DNA from: Sulfurimonas sp.
GTDB taxonomy: Bacteria > Campylobacterota > Campylobacteria > Campylobacterales > Sulfurimonadaceae
Reading direction: 5' to 3'
Assembly (NCBI GenBank): GCA_003978465.1
Contig: QNZS01000041.1
Location: 1 to 43,647, forward strand
DNA length: 43,647 nucleotides
Shown: in pieces, positions 25,248 through 35,217 of the stretch
Position numbering within the stretch: position 1 is the first letter of the stretch
Layout: each line of letters opens with the position of its first letter
Notes under the pieces: generated by a model
Told to the model about the DNA's origin: nothing
Database searches by the model: none
The model's input: only the letters and a program-made list of their open reading frames with translations
Program-made: the position numbers and the translations under genes

Positions 25248-27701
25248 TTAGCCCTTTATCACTAAGTTTACAAGTTTTTTAGGAACTACAATCTCTTTTA
25301 CAAGCTCTTTACCCTCTAACCATTTTGATACTTCTTCTTTTGCTAATGTTAAAATTTCATCTTTAGTCGCGTTTAGTTCTACTTCTATCTGACCGCGATT
25401 TTTACCGTTAATTGCAACACCTAAAGTAATACTATCTTCAACAAATACTTCTTCTAAAATCTCTTGCTTTGAAAGATTTTTTAAAGAGAAATACGTATTT
25501 GAGATATCCCAGCAAGTATGTGGAATAACTGGCTCCATAATAGAAGCTAGTATCCAGTACCCTTCACTCCATATATCTGCATTTGATTGTAAGTTAAGCG
25601 CATTCATAGCTTCCATAACTCCAGCAATCATCGTGTTAAATGTATAACGCTCAGCAAATACATCTTCACTACGTTTAAGGGCTTCATAGACTTTTTTACG
25701 TGCTAATTTTTCTTCTTTGTTTAAAGAGTTATGGTCTACCTTTGGTTTAGTATCAGTTTTAACTATGCGAGATGAACGGTCAAAAAAACGTTTAATAAAT
25801 TTATAAGAACCCTCAACTGCACTATCATTCCACTCTAACTCTTGTGTTGGAGGAGCTGCAAAAAGGATAAATAATCTTGCTGTATCTGCACCATATTTTG
25901 CGATAATAGCGTCAGGGTCAACGGTATTACCCTTACTCTTTGACATCTTAGCCCCATCTTTAAGAACCATACCTTGAGTTAGTAGTTTATCAAAAGGTTC
26001 ATCAAAGTCTAAATAACCTAAATCACGAAAAACTTTTGTAAAAAATCTTGCATATAAAAGATGTAGTATTGCATGTTCAATTCCACCAACATAATGGTCA
26101 ACACCCATCCAGTACTTAATCTCTTCTTTTGTAAATGCATTTTTTTCTAAAGTTTCAGGTGATGCACAAAAACGAAGGAAGTACCAAGAAGACTGAACAA
26201 ATGTATCCATAGTATCAGTCTCACGAATTGCATCTTTTCCACATACAGAACATTTACAATGTTTCCATGTCGGATGATTCTCTAGAGGAGAACCTTCACC
26301 ATTTATCTCTACATCATCAGGTAATGCAATTGGTAAATTCTCTTTTTTCTCCATAACAAGACCACAGTCTGCACAATGAATAAAGGGAATAGGAGCACCC
26401 CAGTAACGTTGACGAGAAACTCCCCAGTCTTTTAGTTTATAGTTTGTTGTTTTCGCACCTATTTTTTTCTCTTCAAACATTTTAATAATGTTGTACTGAG
26501 ATTTTTTAGAATTTAAGCCACTAAACTCACCAGAGTTAAAAAGTACACCAGCATCAGTAAAAGCTTTCTCGCTTACATCAGAGTCAGTATCTTTTGCTTT
26601 GATAACTGCATTTATAGCTAGGTCATACTTTTTAGCAAAATCATAATCTCTATCATCATGTGCAGGAACTGCCATAACAGCACCAGAACCATAATCCATA
26701 AGTACAAAATTAGCTATCCAAACAGGAACTATTTTTCCTGTAAGTGGATGAATAACATTTAAACCTAAAGGAAGTCCAGCTTTTTCTTTTTGTCTATCAA
26801 TAGAAGAAGTATTTTTCATCTTTGTAATTGTAGCTATTGTATCGGCATCTAAAAGATTGTTCTCAATCATATAAGTAACAATTACATGCTCAGGTGCAAG
26901 TGCTGTATAACTCACGCCATAAATAGTATCAGGACGAGTAGTAAAGACATCAAAAGAGTCAAATGCTGCATTTAACTTAGCCTTACTAGTTTCATCAAAG
27001 AAAAGGTCAAATGCTAGTCCATTTGATTTTCCAATCCAGTTTTCCTGCATAGTAAGCACTTGTTTAGGCCAACCCTTTTCAAGTTCTTTAAGGTCATCCA
27101 GAAGTTCATCAGAATACTGAGTGATTTTGAAGTAGTACTGGTTCATATCTTTTTTAACTATAGGTGTATCACAACGCCAACAGCAACCATCTACAACTTG
27201 CTCATTTGCTAAAACTGTTTGATCATTAGGACACCAGTTGAGCATCCCTTTTTCACGGTAAAGTAGACCTTTTTCATACATGTCTATGATGAAAGACTGT
27301 TCAAATTTCGTGTAAAGTTCATCACTCGTTGCCATCTCACGTTTACGAGAAAAAGAAAATCCTAAAGAGTAGAACTCATTTTTCATATAGTCGATGTTAT
27401 CGTAAGTCCATCCCTTAGGATGACTTCCGTTTTTAATAGCTGCATTTTCAGCAGGCATACCAAATGAGTCAAAGCCAATTGGGTGAAGAACATTCTTACC
27501 TTGTTGTCTATGGTAACGTGCAAGTGCATCACTTATGGAGTAGTTACGAACATGACCCATATGTAGGCGTCCACTAGGGAAAGGAAACATACTTAAGATA
27601 TATTTTTTGTCTAATGTAAAATCTTCACTCGGTTCAAAACTATCATTTTCTTTCCAATAGTTTTGCCATTTTTTTTCTATGTCTGATGAAATGTATTCCA
27701 A
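25248..27701 (-). CDS. leuS: Leucyl-tRNA synthetase
   Basis: An 817-residue class I synthetase. The HIGH motif is HMGH (47-50) within [27 protein letters not shown] follows. The CP1 editing domain includes TTRPDT and [22 protein letters not shown] precedes the catalytic core and KMSKSKGN is near 585. Cysteine pairs in [20 protein letters not shown] and in CADCG...CKCSVCG suggest zinc ribbons. The start is TTG at 27701 with AGGAT 8-9 bases upstream; no ATG is available at the conserved start. It continues into lptE after 2 bp. Confidence 0.97.
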   Translation of the reverse strand: MEYISSDIEKKWQNYWKENDSFEPSEDFTLDKKYILSMFPFPSGRLHMGHVRNYSISDALARYHRQQGKNVLHPIGFDSFGMPAENAAIKNGSHPKGWTYDNIDYMKNEFYSLGFSFSRKREMATSDELYTKFEQSFIIDMYEKGLLYREKGMLNWCPNDQTVLANEQVVDGCCWRCDTPIVKKDMNQYYFKITQYSDELLDDLKELEKGWPKQVLTMQENWIGKSNGLAFDLFFDETSKAKLNAAFDSFDVFTTRPDTIYGVSYTALAPEHVIVTYMIENNLLDADTIATITKMKNTSSIDRQKEKAGLPLGLNVIHPLTGKIVPVWIANFVLMDYGSGAVMAVPAHDDRDYDFAKKYDLAINAVIKAKDTDSDVSEKAFTDAGVLFNSGEFSGLNSKKSQYNIIKMFEEKKIGAKTTNYKLKDWGVSRQRYWGAPIPFIHCADCGLVMEKKENLPIALPDDVEINGEGSPLENHPTWKHCKCSVCGKDAIRETDTMDTFVQSSWYFLRFCASPETLEKNAFTKEEIKYWMGVDHYVGGIEHAILHLLYARFFTKVFRDLGYLDFDEPFDKLLTQGMVLKDGAKMSKSKGNTVDPDAIIAKYGADTARLFILFAAPPTQELEWNDSAVEGSYKFIKRFFDRSSRIVKTDTKPKVDHNSLNKEEKLARKKVYEALKRSEDVFAERYTFNTMIAGVMEAMNALNLQSNADIWSEGYWILASIMEPVIPHTCWDISNTYFSLKNLSKQEILEEVFVEDSITLGVAINGKNRGQIEVELNATKDEILTLAKEEVSKWLEGKELVKEIVVPKKLVNLVIKG

Positions 27702-27737
27702 TTTATCTAATCCTATAATATATTAATTCACACGAAC

Positions 27738-27762
27738 TCTTAGTAGAAAACAGCTACTAAGA
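27738..27762. promoter_or_regulatory. Hairpin between the small membrane protein gene and leuS
   Basis: A 9-bp perfect stem (TCTTAGTAG at 27738-27746 with CTACTAAGA at 27754-27762) and a 7-base loop. It lies in the 72-bp gap just upstream of leuS. It has no U tract on the minus strand, so a simple terminator is unlikely; an attenuator or RNA-processing site is possible. Confidence 0.35.
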
Positions 27763-27773
27763 ACTCTAATAAT

Positions 27774-28112
27774 TTAATACTCTTCTTGTTGTTTTGCACT
27801 TTCTATATATACAAGTCCCATTGAAAATATATTTGCTATTAACGCACCAATTGCAAGTGCAATAGCCCAGTTGTCATCACCTATAATTACTAAGAAAATA
27901 AATGCAGGTACAAGGTGTAAATCAGCCACTAGAGATGAGGCAAAAAGTTCAGCTGAGAGAAGATTTCTCACACCAATCTTTAAAATTGTACTGATAAGAT
28001 TTACACTTGCTGCTATAAAAAGTGATGTTGCTGTATTTTCATACAAAAACCCTGCTATTGATGTTAAACTCATCAATGAAAAAAATACATATACTACTTT
28101 ACCCCAATTCAT
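27774..28112 (-). CDS. Small conserved integral membrane protein (DUF6394-like)
   Basis: A 112-residue protein with three to four membrane helices: about 5-22, 27-45, 58-80 and 83-105. It ends in a charged tail (ESAKQQEEY). AAGGAG 9 bases before the ATG is a strong ribosome-binding site. I know of no biochemical function. A gene of this type sits between secF and leuS in H. pylori (HP1548, a conserved integral membrane protein), and I believe the family is DUF6394. Constant linkage to secDF suggests an envelope role, but that is inference. Confidence 0.8.
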   Translation of the reverse strand: MNWGKVVYVFFSLMSLTSIAGFLYENTATSLFIAASVNLISTILKIGVRNLLSAELFASSLVADLHLVPAFIFLVIIGDDNWAIALAIGALIANIFSMGLVYIESAKQQEEY

Positions 28113-28133
28113 TTTGATAATCTCCTTTAATTT

Positions 28134-29105
28134 TTAAACTATCCCGCCATCAAATTGATCGCGCATTTTTTGTTTCTCTGCTTCACGTTTTACTTTGTTT
28201 GCTAGTTTGACATGGTAGTTTTTCACATCAAAACCGAACCACAGCAAAATAGGACTTGCTACAAAAACGGAAGAGTATGTTCCAACTACAACACCTACTA
28301 AAAGTGTAAATGCAAATGGATGAATAATCTCTCCACCAAACATAAAAAGTGTAAACACAACAAAGAAAGTTGTGAGTGATGTCAGTGTTGTTCTTGCTAG
28401 TGTTCTTGTAACTGACTCATTAATCGTATCTTTTAATGCTACATTTCTTCCCTTAGTTACACCCTCACGAATACGGTCAAAAACGATAATCGTATCGTTG
28501 AGAGAATACCCTAAAATTGTCAAAAGACCAGCAAGGACATCAAGGTTTACATCTATAGCAAAAAGTGCCACCATACCTAAAGCAATACTTACATCATGTA
28601 TAAGTGCAACGATAGAAGCAACAGCAAAACGCCACTCAAATCTAAATGCAACATAGATTAGAATACCAAATACTGCTAAGAGTAAAGACATTATACCTTT
28701 TTCTTTAAGTTCAGCACCAACCGTCGGTCCAACAATATCTACACGACGAATAGTAAACTCACCTGTACCTTTGAGTGCTTCTCTGGTTATATCTCCAATG
28801 TCTCTTGTAACACTACCAGAACTTACTTTCATACGAATAACTACTTCATCAGGACTTCCGAACTCACTTATACTTGCATTAGTAAAAAGTTTATTTTCCT
28901 TGAGTGCTTGTCGCATTACCTTTATAGGTGCAGTACTTGTGTATTTCACTTGAACTACTGTTCCACCTGCAAAGTCTACACCGTAGTTAAGACCTTTAGT
29001 AGCTAAAATAGCATACGAGGCTAAAACAACTACTACAGATAAGAACATAGCCATCTTCGACTTACCCATAAAATTAAAGGTTCTTGTATATCTAAAAAAC
29101 TCCAT
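28134..29105 (-). CDS. secF: Protein translocase subunit SecF
   Basis: A 323-residue polytopic membrane protein that works with SecD to drive late steps of Sec export using the proton gradient. Helix 1 (about 18-36) is followed by the family motif GLNYGVDFAGGT (36-50), a periplasmic domain to about 130, then five helices. DVNLDVLAGLLTILGYSLND and TIIVFDRIRE mark the conserved SecF core. It is 4 bp after secD and is followed by the small membrane protein gene. Normal length for the family. Confidence 0.97.
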   Translation of the reverse strand: MEFFRYTRTFNFMGKSKMAMFLSVVVVLASYAILATKGLNYGVDFAGGTVVQVKYTSTAPIKVMRQALKENKLFTNASISEFGSPDEVVIRMKVSSGSVTRDIGDITREALKGTGEFTIRRVDIVGPTVGAELKEKGIMSLLLAVFGILIYVAFRFEWRFAVASIVALIHDVSIALGMVALFAIDVNLDVLAGLLTILGYSLNDTIIVFDRIREGVTKGRNVALKDTINESVTRTLARTTLTSLTTFFVVFTLFMFGGEIIHPFAFTLLVGVVVGTYSSVFVASPILLWFGFDVKNYHVKLANKVKREAEKQKMRDQFDGGIV

Positions 29106-29109
29106 CTAC

Positions 29110-30675
29110 TTACCCCTTAATCCCAAACCAAAGTTTGTTGTTTTTACTTTTAGTTATTCTACTCTCTAGCATCTGATAAACACCATGTGTACCAAGTATT
29201 GCTGTTAGCATTGAAGCTAAAATACCGATACTCATGGTAATCGCAAAACCTTTAATCGCACCTGTTCCATATGCATATAAAACTACAGAAGCGATAAGTG
29301 TTGTAATATTTGCATCAAGTATTGCTCGCATTGCATTTGCATAACCATCCTCTATAGCCTTGTGCATACTTTTACCCTCATAAATAAGTTCACGTATACG
29401 CTCACTAATGATAACATTCGCATCAACTGCCATACCAACTGTTAAAACGATACCTGCCATACCTGGAAGTGTTAAAGTCGCTCCAAAAAGAGACATCACT
29501 GCTAAAAGTATAAACAAGTTAGCGATAAGTGCGATGTTTGCAATAACACCCGCTAAACGATAATAAACCATCATAAAAATGATAACTAAAACAAAACCAC
29601 CAATAAGTGCAACAAATGAAGCCTGAATACTATCCGCCCCTAGACTTGGTCCAACTGAACGTTTTTCCATCATATATATAGGTGCTAAAAGTGCACCTGA
29701 ACGAAGAGCAATGGCTAAATCTTTTGCTTCCATTACAGTATAGTTTCCACTTATCTGACCGGAACCACCACCGATACGCTCATTAATGTTTGGAGCAGAG
29801 TACACTTTTCCATCTAAAACAACAGCTAAACGCTTACCAATACTACGTCCAGTAAAGTCACCAAATACCTCAGCACCCTCTGCATTGAGTTTGAAGTTGA
29901 TAAGTGGACGATTGTTTTGATCAAATCCCATACTTGCATCAGTTAACATTCCTCCATCTAAAATAGGAATTTCACGAACAAGATACTTAATCTCAGAGTT
30001 TTTAGCATCAGATAGAATAATGTCACCATACTCAGCTGCATCAGAGTCACTCATATTGTAAACACGAGCATTTCTGTCTTCATCAACTGCCATGAGTTCA
30101 AGTTTTGCCGCACGCGAAATTAATTCACGAGCACGTTGTTCTTCTTTTTGTGTTTTGATACCTGCAAGTTCTACAAGGATTTGTTCTTCGCCTTGACGTG
30201 CTACTACTGGTTCTGAGAGTCCAAATTGGTCAAGTCTATTTCGAATAGTCTCAATCGCCTGACTTATAGCCTCTTTTTCAGTTTTGATAATTTCTTCGGA
30301 AGTTAAAGAAAGTGAAATAGCAGTCATGTTTTTAATAACTTCAATACCCTCTATATCTTTAAAAAACTCATCAAACCTAGAGAGTTCATCTTCATCTAAA
30401 ACTTCAAAACTTATCTCATTTTCATCAAATGATAAACCATCAATTAAGATGTCATTTCTATCTGAAAAATGTTTGATACTTGCTGTTATAGATTTAATAC
30501 GGCTTTTTGTTGCTTCTTCAGTTTTTACACCAAGAAGCATATGAAGTCCACCTTGAAGGTCGAGACCTAGAGTTATTTTTTTTCCATCTTCACTTTGAGT
30601 AAGAGATGGTAGAGAGAAAGTAATACCGAAAATTATCGCTAATGCGAAAATGACTATGCGGTAATTAAGCTTCAT
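29110..30675 (-). CDS. secD: Protein translocase subunit SecD
   Basis: A 521-residue partner of SecF. The N-terminal helix (about 7-24) is followed by LGLDLQGGLHMLLGV (37-51), the large periplasmic P1 domain (IRNRLDQFGLSEPVV, EEQILVELAG, GGGSGQISGNYT) and six C-terminal helices with GMAVDANVIISERIRE, the conserved SecD core. It lacks the extra periplasmic length seen in E. coli SecD (615). The start overlaps the yajC stop by 11 bp, so translation is probably coupled. Confidence 0.97.
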   Translation of the reverse strand: MKLNYRIVIFALAIIFGITFSLPSLTQSEDGKKITLGLDLQGGLHMLLGVKTEEATKSRIKSITASIKHFSDRNDILIDGLSFDENEISFEVLDEDELSRFDEFFKDIEGIEVIKNMTAISLSLTSEEIIKTEKEAISQAIETIRNRLDQFGLSEPVVARQGEEQILVELAGIKTQKEEQRARELISRAAKLELMAVDEDRNARVYNMSDSDAAEYGDIILSDAKNSEIKYLVREIPILDGGMLTDASMGFDQNNRPLINFKLNAEGAEVFGDFTGRSIGKRLAVVLDGKVYSAPNINERIGGGSGQISGNYTVMEAKDLAIALRSGALLAPIYMMEKRSVGPSLGADSIQASFVALIGGFVLVIIFMMVYYRLAGVIANIALIANLFILLAVMSLFGATLTLPGMAGIVLTVGMAVDANVIISERIRELIYEGKSMHKAIEDGYANAMRAILDANITTLIASVVLYAYGTGAIKGFAITMSIGILASMLTAILGTHGVYQMLESRITKSKNNKLWFGIKG

Positions 30676-30931
30676 CCTCGAACTTCTTTACTACTGCATC
30701 TTTAGTAATTTTTGTAATAGTATCATCATTAAGTTTTACACTTAAGAAATTCTCTTCTACTTTGTGTATAACTACGATAAATCCACCACTAGTAACAACT
30801 TTGTCACCTTTTTTCAGTGCTTCTAGCATGACTTTTTTTGCTTTTGCTTCATTTTGTTGTGGACGAATAATTACAAAATACATAACTGCAATTAAAAATA
30901 CGAAAGGTAAGAGTTGAGAGATTATATCCAT
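30665..30931 (-). CDS. yajC: Preprotein translocase subunit YajC
   Basis: An 88-residue single-pass membrane protein of the SecDF-YajC complex. It has one helix (about 6-22) ending in FVIIRPQQNEAK, the family signature, and a small C-terminal domain with GDKVVTSGG. ATG at 30931 is preceded by AAGGA at about 10 bases. It is the first gene of the yajC-secD-secF unit, with a -10 element upstream. Confidence 0.95.
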   Translation of the reverse strand: MDIISQLLPFVFLIAVMYFVIIRPQQNEAKAKKVMLEALKKGDKVVTSGGFIVVIHKVEENFLSVKLNDDTITKITKDAVVKKFEDEA

Positions 30932-30966
30932 GTGATAGGTTCCTTGTGTTTACTTAAATTGCAGCG

Positions 30967-30972
30967 ATTATA
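30967..30972 (-). promoter_or_regulatory. -10 element for yajC-secDF
   Basis: TATAAT on the minus strand at 30972-30967, preceded by TTTTG, about 35 bases upstream of the yajC ATG. No clear -35. It lies in an 85-bp divergent region shared with lnt. Confidence 0.5.
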
Positions 30973-31004
30973 CAAAACTTATACTAAAAGCCTCTTAAAT
31001 TTAG

Positions 31005-31010
31005 TACAAT
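31005..31010 (+). promoter_or_regulatory. Candidate -10 element very close to the lnt start
   Basis: TACAAT at 31005-31010 ends 6 bases before the lnt ATG at 31017. If used, the transcript would begin at or next to the start codon and be leaderless. No Shine-Dalgarno is visible before this ATG, which agrees with that reading but does not prove it. Confidence 0.3.
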
Positions 31011-31016
31011 TTCACC

Positions 31017-32225
31017 ATGAATAATCTAAGAAAAATAATTTTTACAGGTCTACTAACTGCTATACTCTTTAGTAGTTTTATCTATTTAGACTTTTTTCAC
31101 ATCAGTAACAAACTTATAAACTCACTTCTTGCAATTTCTGCATTAGGACTTTTTCTCTACATACCAAAGAAAGCTATCCTAGTTGCAGGCTTTAGCATCG
31201 GGATATTGTGGTTTTACTGGATTGGATATAGTTTTGAGTATCAGGGTGTTGGTTTTATGGCACCTATCATCACACTCACATTTGGTTTTATTTATCTACT
31301 CTTTTTTCTTCCTCTTTACTTTACTAAAAAAGCCTATATCCGTGCTCTTTTACTCTTTGGACTCAGTTTTATTAAACCTTTTGATTGGAATTGGTTACAG
31401 ATTGAACTGATTTTTGTAGAGAGCTATATAGGTGTTTTTAAATACCAACTTGCAATTGTTTTAATTGCCCTATCTCTTCCAGAATTTATACATAATAAAA
31501 AGTATAAATACATTCCATTATTATTTTTACTTGCTGCATTTAACTTCTCTTATCCTATACAAAAAGATGCACCATTAAAAATAAAGCTCATCACAACTGA
31601 TATAAAACAAGAATACAAGTGGACAAACGAGGCTCGTGTACCTACCATAAATATGATATTTGAACAAATCACCATAGCCATAGAGGAAAAGCAAGAACTT
31701 ATTGTATTTCCAGAGTCTGTTTTTCCCCTGTATATGAATCACAATCCAGAACTTATCCAGCAACTTTTAATACTCTCTAAAAATATCAGCATTATTGCAG
31801 GTTCTCTTATTAGAGAAGACAAACATAACTATAATGTCACCTACCTTTTTGAGGATGGAGAGTATAAGGTAGCTAAAAAACTAATACTCGTTCCTTTTGG
31901 AGAGTATATTCCCCTTCCAAAATTTGCTCGAGAACTTATAAATGAGACTTTTTTTAATGGTGCTAGTGATTTTACAACTGCAAAAAAATCAACTGATTTT
32001 CTCATTAAAGGAATTAAGTTTCGTAATGCAATCTGCTATGAGGCGACATGCCAAAAGATATATGAAGGAGATGTAGAGTTTGTTATAGCAACAAGCAATA
32101 ATGCTTGGTTTTCACCATCAATTGAATCCACATTACAAAACTTACTCTTAAAGTATTATGCACGCAAAAATAGTGTTATAATTTATCATAGTGCCAACTA
32201 TAAAGGAACTGGAATAATTCGTTAG
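31017..32225 (+). CDS. lnt: Apolipoprotein N-acyltransferase Lnt
   Basis: A 402-residue inner-membrane enzyme that adds the third acyl chain to lipoproteins in the periplasm. The first 180 residues hold about six to seven membrane helices. The nitrilase-like domain follows (about 187-402) with the catalytic triad by family comparison: Glu233 (FPESVFPLY), Lys288 (KKLILVPFGEY) and Cys340 (NAICYEATC). It is about 110 residues shorter than E. coli Lnt (512). It ends soon after the domain (YHSANYKGTGIIR), so the C-terminal membrane helix of E. coli Lnt seems absent. ATG 31017 lacks a Shine-Dalgarno. Divergent from yajC, and followed 81 bp later by ppk1. Confidence 0.93.
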   Translation: MNNLRKIIFTGLLTAILFSSFIYLDFFHISNKLINSLLAISALGLFLYIPKKAILVAGFSIGILWFYWIGYSFEYQGVGFMAPIITLTFGFIYLLFFLPLYFTKKAYIRALLLFGLSFIKPFDWNWLQIELIFVESYIGVFKYQLAIVLIALSLPEFIHNKKYKYIPLLFLLAAFNFSYPIQKDAPLKIKLITTDIKQEYKWTNEARVPTINMIFEQITIAIEEKQELIVFPESVFPLYMNHNPELIQQLLILSKNISIIAGSLIREDKHNYNVTYLFEDGEYKVAKKLILVPFGEYIPLPKFARELINETFFNGASDFTTAKKSTDFLIKGIKFRNAICYEATCQKIYEGDVEFVIATSNNAWFSPSIESTLQNLLLKYYARKNSVIIYHSANYKGTGIIR

Positions 32226-32266
32226 CCTCTAGTTCTCTTTAAAACTATGCTATTGTTAAACTTCGC

Positions 32267-32272
32267 TATAAT
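32267..32272 (+). promoter_or_regulatory. Candidate -10 element for ppk1
   Basis: TATAAT at 32267-32272 lies 34 bases before the ATG at 32307. It would place the transcript start downstream of the alternative upstream start at 32247, supporting 32307. Confidence 0.45.
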
Positions 32273-32306
32273 ACATTCAACAAACTACTTTATAGGCTTT
32301 TTACTC

Positions 32307-34409
32307 ATGCTAAACCTTAAAAATCCAAATCTTTATAATAACCGTGAACTTTCATGGTTACAGTTTAATACTCGTGTTTTAAAACAAGCACAAGATGAAT
32401 CGCTACCTCTTCTTGAACGCTTGAAATTTTTAGCTATCTATGGAACAAATTTAGATGAGTTTTATATGATTCGTGTAGCTGGTTTAAAAAAACTTTTTGC
32501 AGCAGGTATCATAGTCTCTGGTGCTGATAAATTAACACCATTACAACAACTTCGTGAGATCCGTTCATACTTGCATCAAGAGCAACAAGTAGTTGAACAC
32601 TGTCGAACATCTATCCTAAAAAAGCTAGAGCATGAGAAAGTATCTGTTAAAAGCTATGATGAAGTAAGTACTCAAGATAAGCATAAACTAAACCAATTTT
32701 TTAATGAGAATATCTATCCTGTAATTATTCCAATTGCTATCGATGCGACACACCCCTTCCCTCATTTAAATAACCTTAGTTTTGGTCTGATAGTCAAACT
32801 TAAGGATAGTGATGATGAATCAATTGAGCGTTTTGGTCTTATACGTGTTCCTCGTGTTTTAAAGAGATTTGTTGAACTTGACAATGGAACATATATTCCT
32901 ATCGAGTCTTTAGTTGCACAGCATGTTGAAGATCTTTTTCCTGGTTTTACACTTTTAAAATATGCTGCATTTAGAGTTACAAGAAATGCTGATATTGCTA
33001 TAGAGGAAGAAGAAGCTGATGACTTTATGGAAATCCTTGAAGAAGGACTAAAACTTCGTCGAAAAGGTGAAATGGTACGTCTTGAAGTAGGCTCAAATGC
33101 AGATGATGAAATCATTAACTTCTTTAACCGTCATACAAATGTTTATAAAGATGATATTTATAAGTTTCACACTTATTTAAACCTCTCCAGTCTTTGGCAA
33201 ATTGTAGCAAACAAAAACTTTGCTCATTTACTAGCAGCACCTTTTAAACCAAAGATATTACCACCTTTTGACTCCAATGAGAGTATCTTTACAACTTTAG
33301 AAAAACAAGATGTACTTATGTATCACCCTTATGAGAGTTTTGAGCCAGTTGTAAAATTTATTCAGGTTGCAAGTAAGGATCCTGATGTAGTTTCTATTAA
33401 AATGACACTTTACCGTTCAGGCCCTAAGTCTCCTATAGTAAAAGCCCTAATGGAAGCGAGTGAAAGTGGAAAACAAGTAACTGTAATGGTTGAGCTAAAA
33501 GCAAGGTTTGACGAAGAAAATAACCTTATCTGGGCAAAAGCACTTGAACAATCTGGTGCCCATGTTATTTACGGAATCAAAGGTTTCAAAGTTCATGCAA
33601 AAGCGACACTAGTTACTCGTCGAAAAAATGGAAAACTCAAACAGTATGCACACTTAGGAACAGGTAATTATAACCCTTCAACTGCAAAAATTTATACAGA
33701 TATGTCTTACATGACAAGTAAGGATGAGATTACAAATGACCTTACTAGATTTTTTCACTTTTTAACTGGTTTTAGTAAAAAAGGGAAACTTAATGAACTT
33801 TATATGGCACCATCACAAATAAAACCAAAGATTCTTTCTCTTATCCATAATGAAACTAGACAGGGTGAAAATGGTCATATCATCGCAAAAATCAATTCTT
33901 TAGTTGATGAAGATGTAATTCGTGCTTTATATAAAGCGAGTCAAGCAGGTGTAAAAGTAGACCTTATTGTTCGTGGCATCTGTTGTTTAAAACCTGGGAT
34001 AGAAGGTGTCAGTGAAAATATTCGTGTTATATCTATTCTTGGAAAGTATCTTGAACACCCCAGAACATTTTACTTCAAAAATGATGCAACTGGTGTTTAT
34101 ATCTCAAGTGCAGACTGGATGCCAAGAAACTTAGTACGACGTATTGAACTTCTTACAGCTATAAAAGATAAAACAGCACAGAGTAAAATACTACAAATAT
34201 TACAACTTCAGTGTACTGATAATACACTCTCACATGAGCTTCAAAGTGATGGTTCATACATCAAAGTAAAAACAGAAGAAGAAAATATAATTCATAATCA
34301 CAATCATATGGAAGAGTATGTAAACCGTATATTTAAAGCAAGTAAAAAAGAGTCTACAAGTTATACAGCGAATTTAGCTACTTCAATTTTTACACCAAAT
34401 AAGGAATAA
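32307..34409 (+). CDS. ppk1: Polyphosphate kinase 1
   Basis: A 700-residue enzyme that polymerises inorganic polyphosphate from ATP (E. coli Ppk 688). Domain order: N domain with NRELSWLQFNTRVL (12-25); head domain with FLAIYGTNLDEF (41-52) and ATHPFPHLNNLSF (147-159); and two phospholipase-D-like C domains. His430 in KVHAKATLV corresponds to the phosphorylated His435 of E. coli, and His584 in YLEHPRTFYF to His592. AHLGTGNYNPSTAKIYTD is the nucleotide/phosphate-binding stretch. An upstream in-frame start at 32247 would add 20 hydrophobic residues, but 32307 begins at the family start and is downstream of a -10 element. The stop is 3 bp before the next gene. Confidence 0.97.
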   Translation: MLNLKNPNLYNNRELSWLQFNTRVLKQAQDESLPLLERLKFLAIYGTNLDEFYMIRVAGLKKLFAAGIIVSGADKLTPLQQLREIRSYLHQEQQVVEHCRTSILKKLEHEKVSVKSYDEVSTQDKHKLNQFFNENIYPVIIPIAIDATHPFPHLNNLSFGLIVKLKDSDDESIERFGLIRVPRVLKRFVELDNGTYIPIESLVAQHVEDLFPGFTLLKYAAFRVTRNADIAIEEEEADDFMEILEEGLKLRRKGEMVRLEVGSNADDEIINFFNRHTNVYKDDIYKFHTYLNLSSLWQIVANKNFAHLLAAPFKPKILPPFDSNESIFTTLEKQDVLMYHPYESFEPVVKFIQVASKDPDVVSIKMTLYRSGPKSPIVKALMEASESGKQVTVMVELKARFDEENNLIWAKALEQSGAHVIYGIKGFKVHAKATLVTRRKNGKLKQYAHLGTGNYNPSTAKIYTDMSYMTSKDEITNDLTRFFHFLTGFSKKGKLNELYMAPSQIKPKILSLIHNETRQGENGHIIAKINSLVDEDVIRALYKASQAGVKVDLIVRGICCLKPGIEGVSENIRVISILGKYLEHPRTFYFKNDATGVYISSADWMPRNLVRRIELLTAIKDKTAQSKILQILQLQCTDNTLSHELQSDGSYIKVKTEEENIIHNHNHMEEYVNRIFKASKKESTSYTANLATSIFTPNKE

Positions 34410-34412
34410 ACA

Positions 34413-34940
34413 GTGTTACATAATTTTAAAAACTTCATTCCAAAAATTGGAAAAGATACTTGGATAGCACCTTCAGCAGATGTAATAGGTGATGTGACTA
34501 TAGGAGAAGACTGCTCAATATGGTTTGGAACCGTCATTCGTGGAGATGTTCACTATATCACTATCGGAGATAGAACAAGTATTCAAGATGTAAGTATGGT
34601 ACATATTACTCACCATAAAAAAGAAGATAGAAGCGATGGAAGTCCTACTATTATAGGAAGTGATGTTACAATTGGTCACAGAGTCATGCTTCATGGTTGT
34701 ACCATAGAAGATGCATGTCTTATCGGTATGAGTGCTACGATACTAGATAATGCTGTTATTGGAAAAGAGTCTATTGTTGGAGCTTCTTCCCTTGTAACAA
34801 AGGGAAAAGTATTCCCTCCTCGCTCACTTATAATGGGAAGTCCTGCTAAGCGTGTAAGAGAGTTAACAGATGCGGAGGTAGCTGAGCTTTATGCTGGTGC
34901 TTTACGCTATGTAGCATTTAAAAATGATTATGTAAGTTAA
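34413..34940 (+). CDS. Gamma-carbonic-anhydrase-like hexapeptide-repeat protein (YrdA/PaaY family)
   Basis: A 175-residue left-handed beta-helix protein. Hexapeptide repeats run from about 18 to 140 (ADVIGDVTIGEDCSIWFG, TIIGSDVTIGHRVMLHGC, SIVGASSLV) and end in a C-terminal helix. The three zinc-ligand histidine positions of the gamma class are covered by VHITHH near 65 and GHRVMLHG near 88-95. It lacks the extra catalytic loops of Methanosarcina Cam, so carbonic anhydrase activity is uncertain, as for YrdA. The start is GTG at 34413 with AAGGA 8 bases upstream, and it follows ppk1 by 3 bp, so the two are probably co-transcribed. Confidence 0.9.
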   Translation: MLHNFKNFIPKIGKDTWIAPSADVIGDVTIGEDCSIWFGTVIRGDVHYITIGDRTSIQDVSMVHITHHKKEDRSDGSPTIIGSDVTIGHRVMLHGCTIEDACLIGMSATILDNAVIGKESIVGASSLVTKGKVFPPRSLIMGSPAKRVRELTDAEVAELYAGALRYVAFKNDYVS

Positions 34941-35217
34941 AACCGAACTCACACGAAGAAATCCAATAAAATTCATATCTCTTTCTATGATTACAGCTAC
35001 CACTCTTCAGGCACAAAAGAACGAGCAGTCTAAAAAAGTACGACAAATAAAAAGTTTCTTAGAGTTGGACTTGAAGAGGTCATAATGGTAAAGTTTAACT
35101 ATACAAATTTTAAGTACTTAGATATGAGTAAATATAGTTAGTTGTAGTGGATATATAATGTTTATGTTACTAAACCACTCTGATGGAATACTATCTTACT
35201 TACAAGGATATAGAATT
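34941..35217. other. Gap between the gamma-CA gene and argJ with short decayed-looking frames
   Basis: Two short plus-strand frames are visible: 34987-35085 (32 codons, MITATTLQAQKNEQSKK start) and ATG 35085 with AGAGG upstream (18 codons, MVKFNYTNFKYLDMSKYS). Neither resembles a known protein to me. They may be scraps of a lost gene. No terminator with a U tract was seen for either flanking gene, which converge here. Confidence 0.3.

Noticed and set aside
32247..32306. Hydrophobic 20-residue extension of Ppk1 that could look like a membrane anchor
   Set aside because: It precedes the probable transcript start, lacks a ribosome-binding site, and Ppk1 homologues begin at the NRELSWLxFN region just after 32307.
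32762..33115. 117-codon open frame antisense to ppk1
   Set aside because: Ser/Arg-rich translation typical of the complement of a conserved gene, no ribosome-binding site, and the opposite strand is unmistakably Ppk1.
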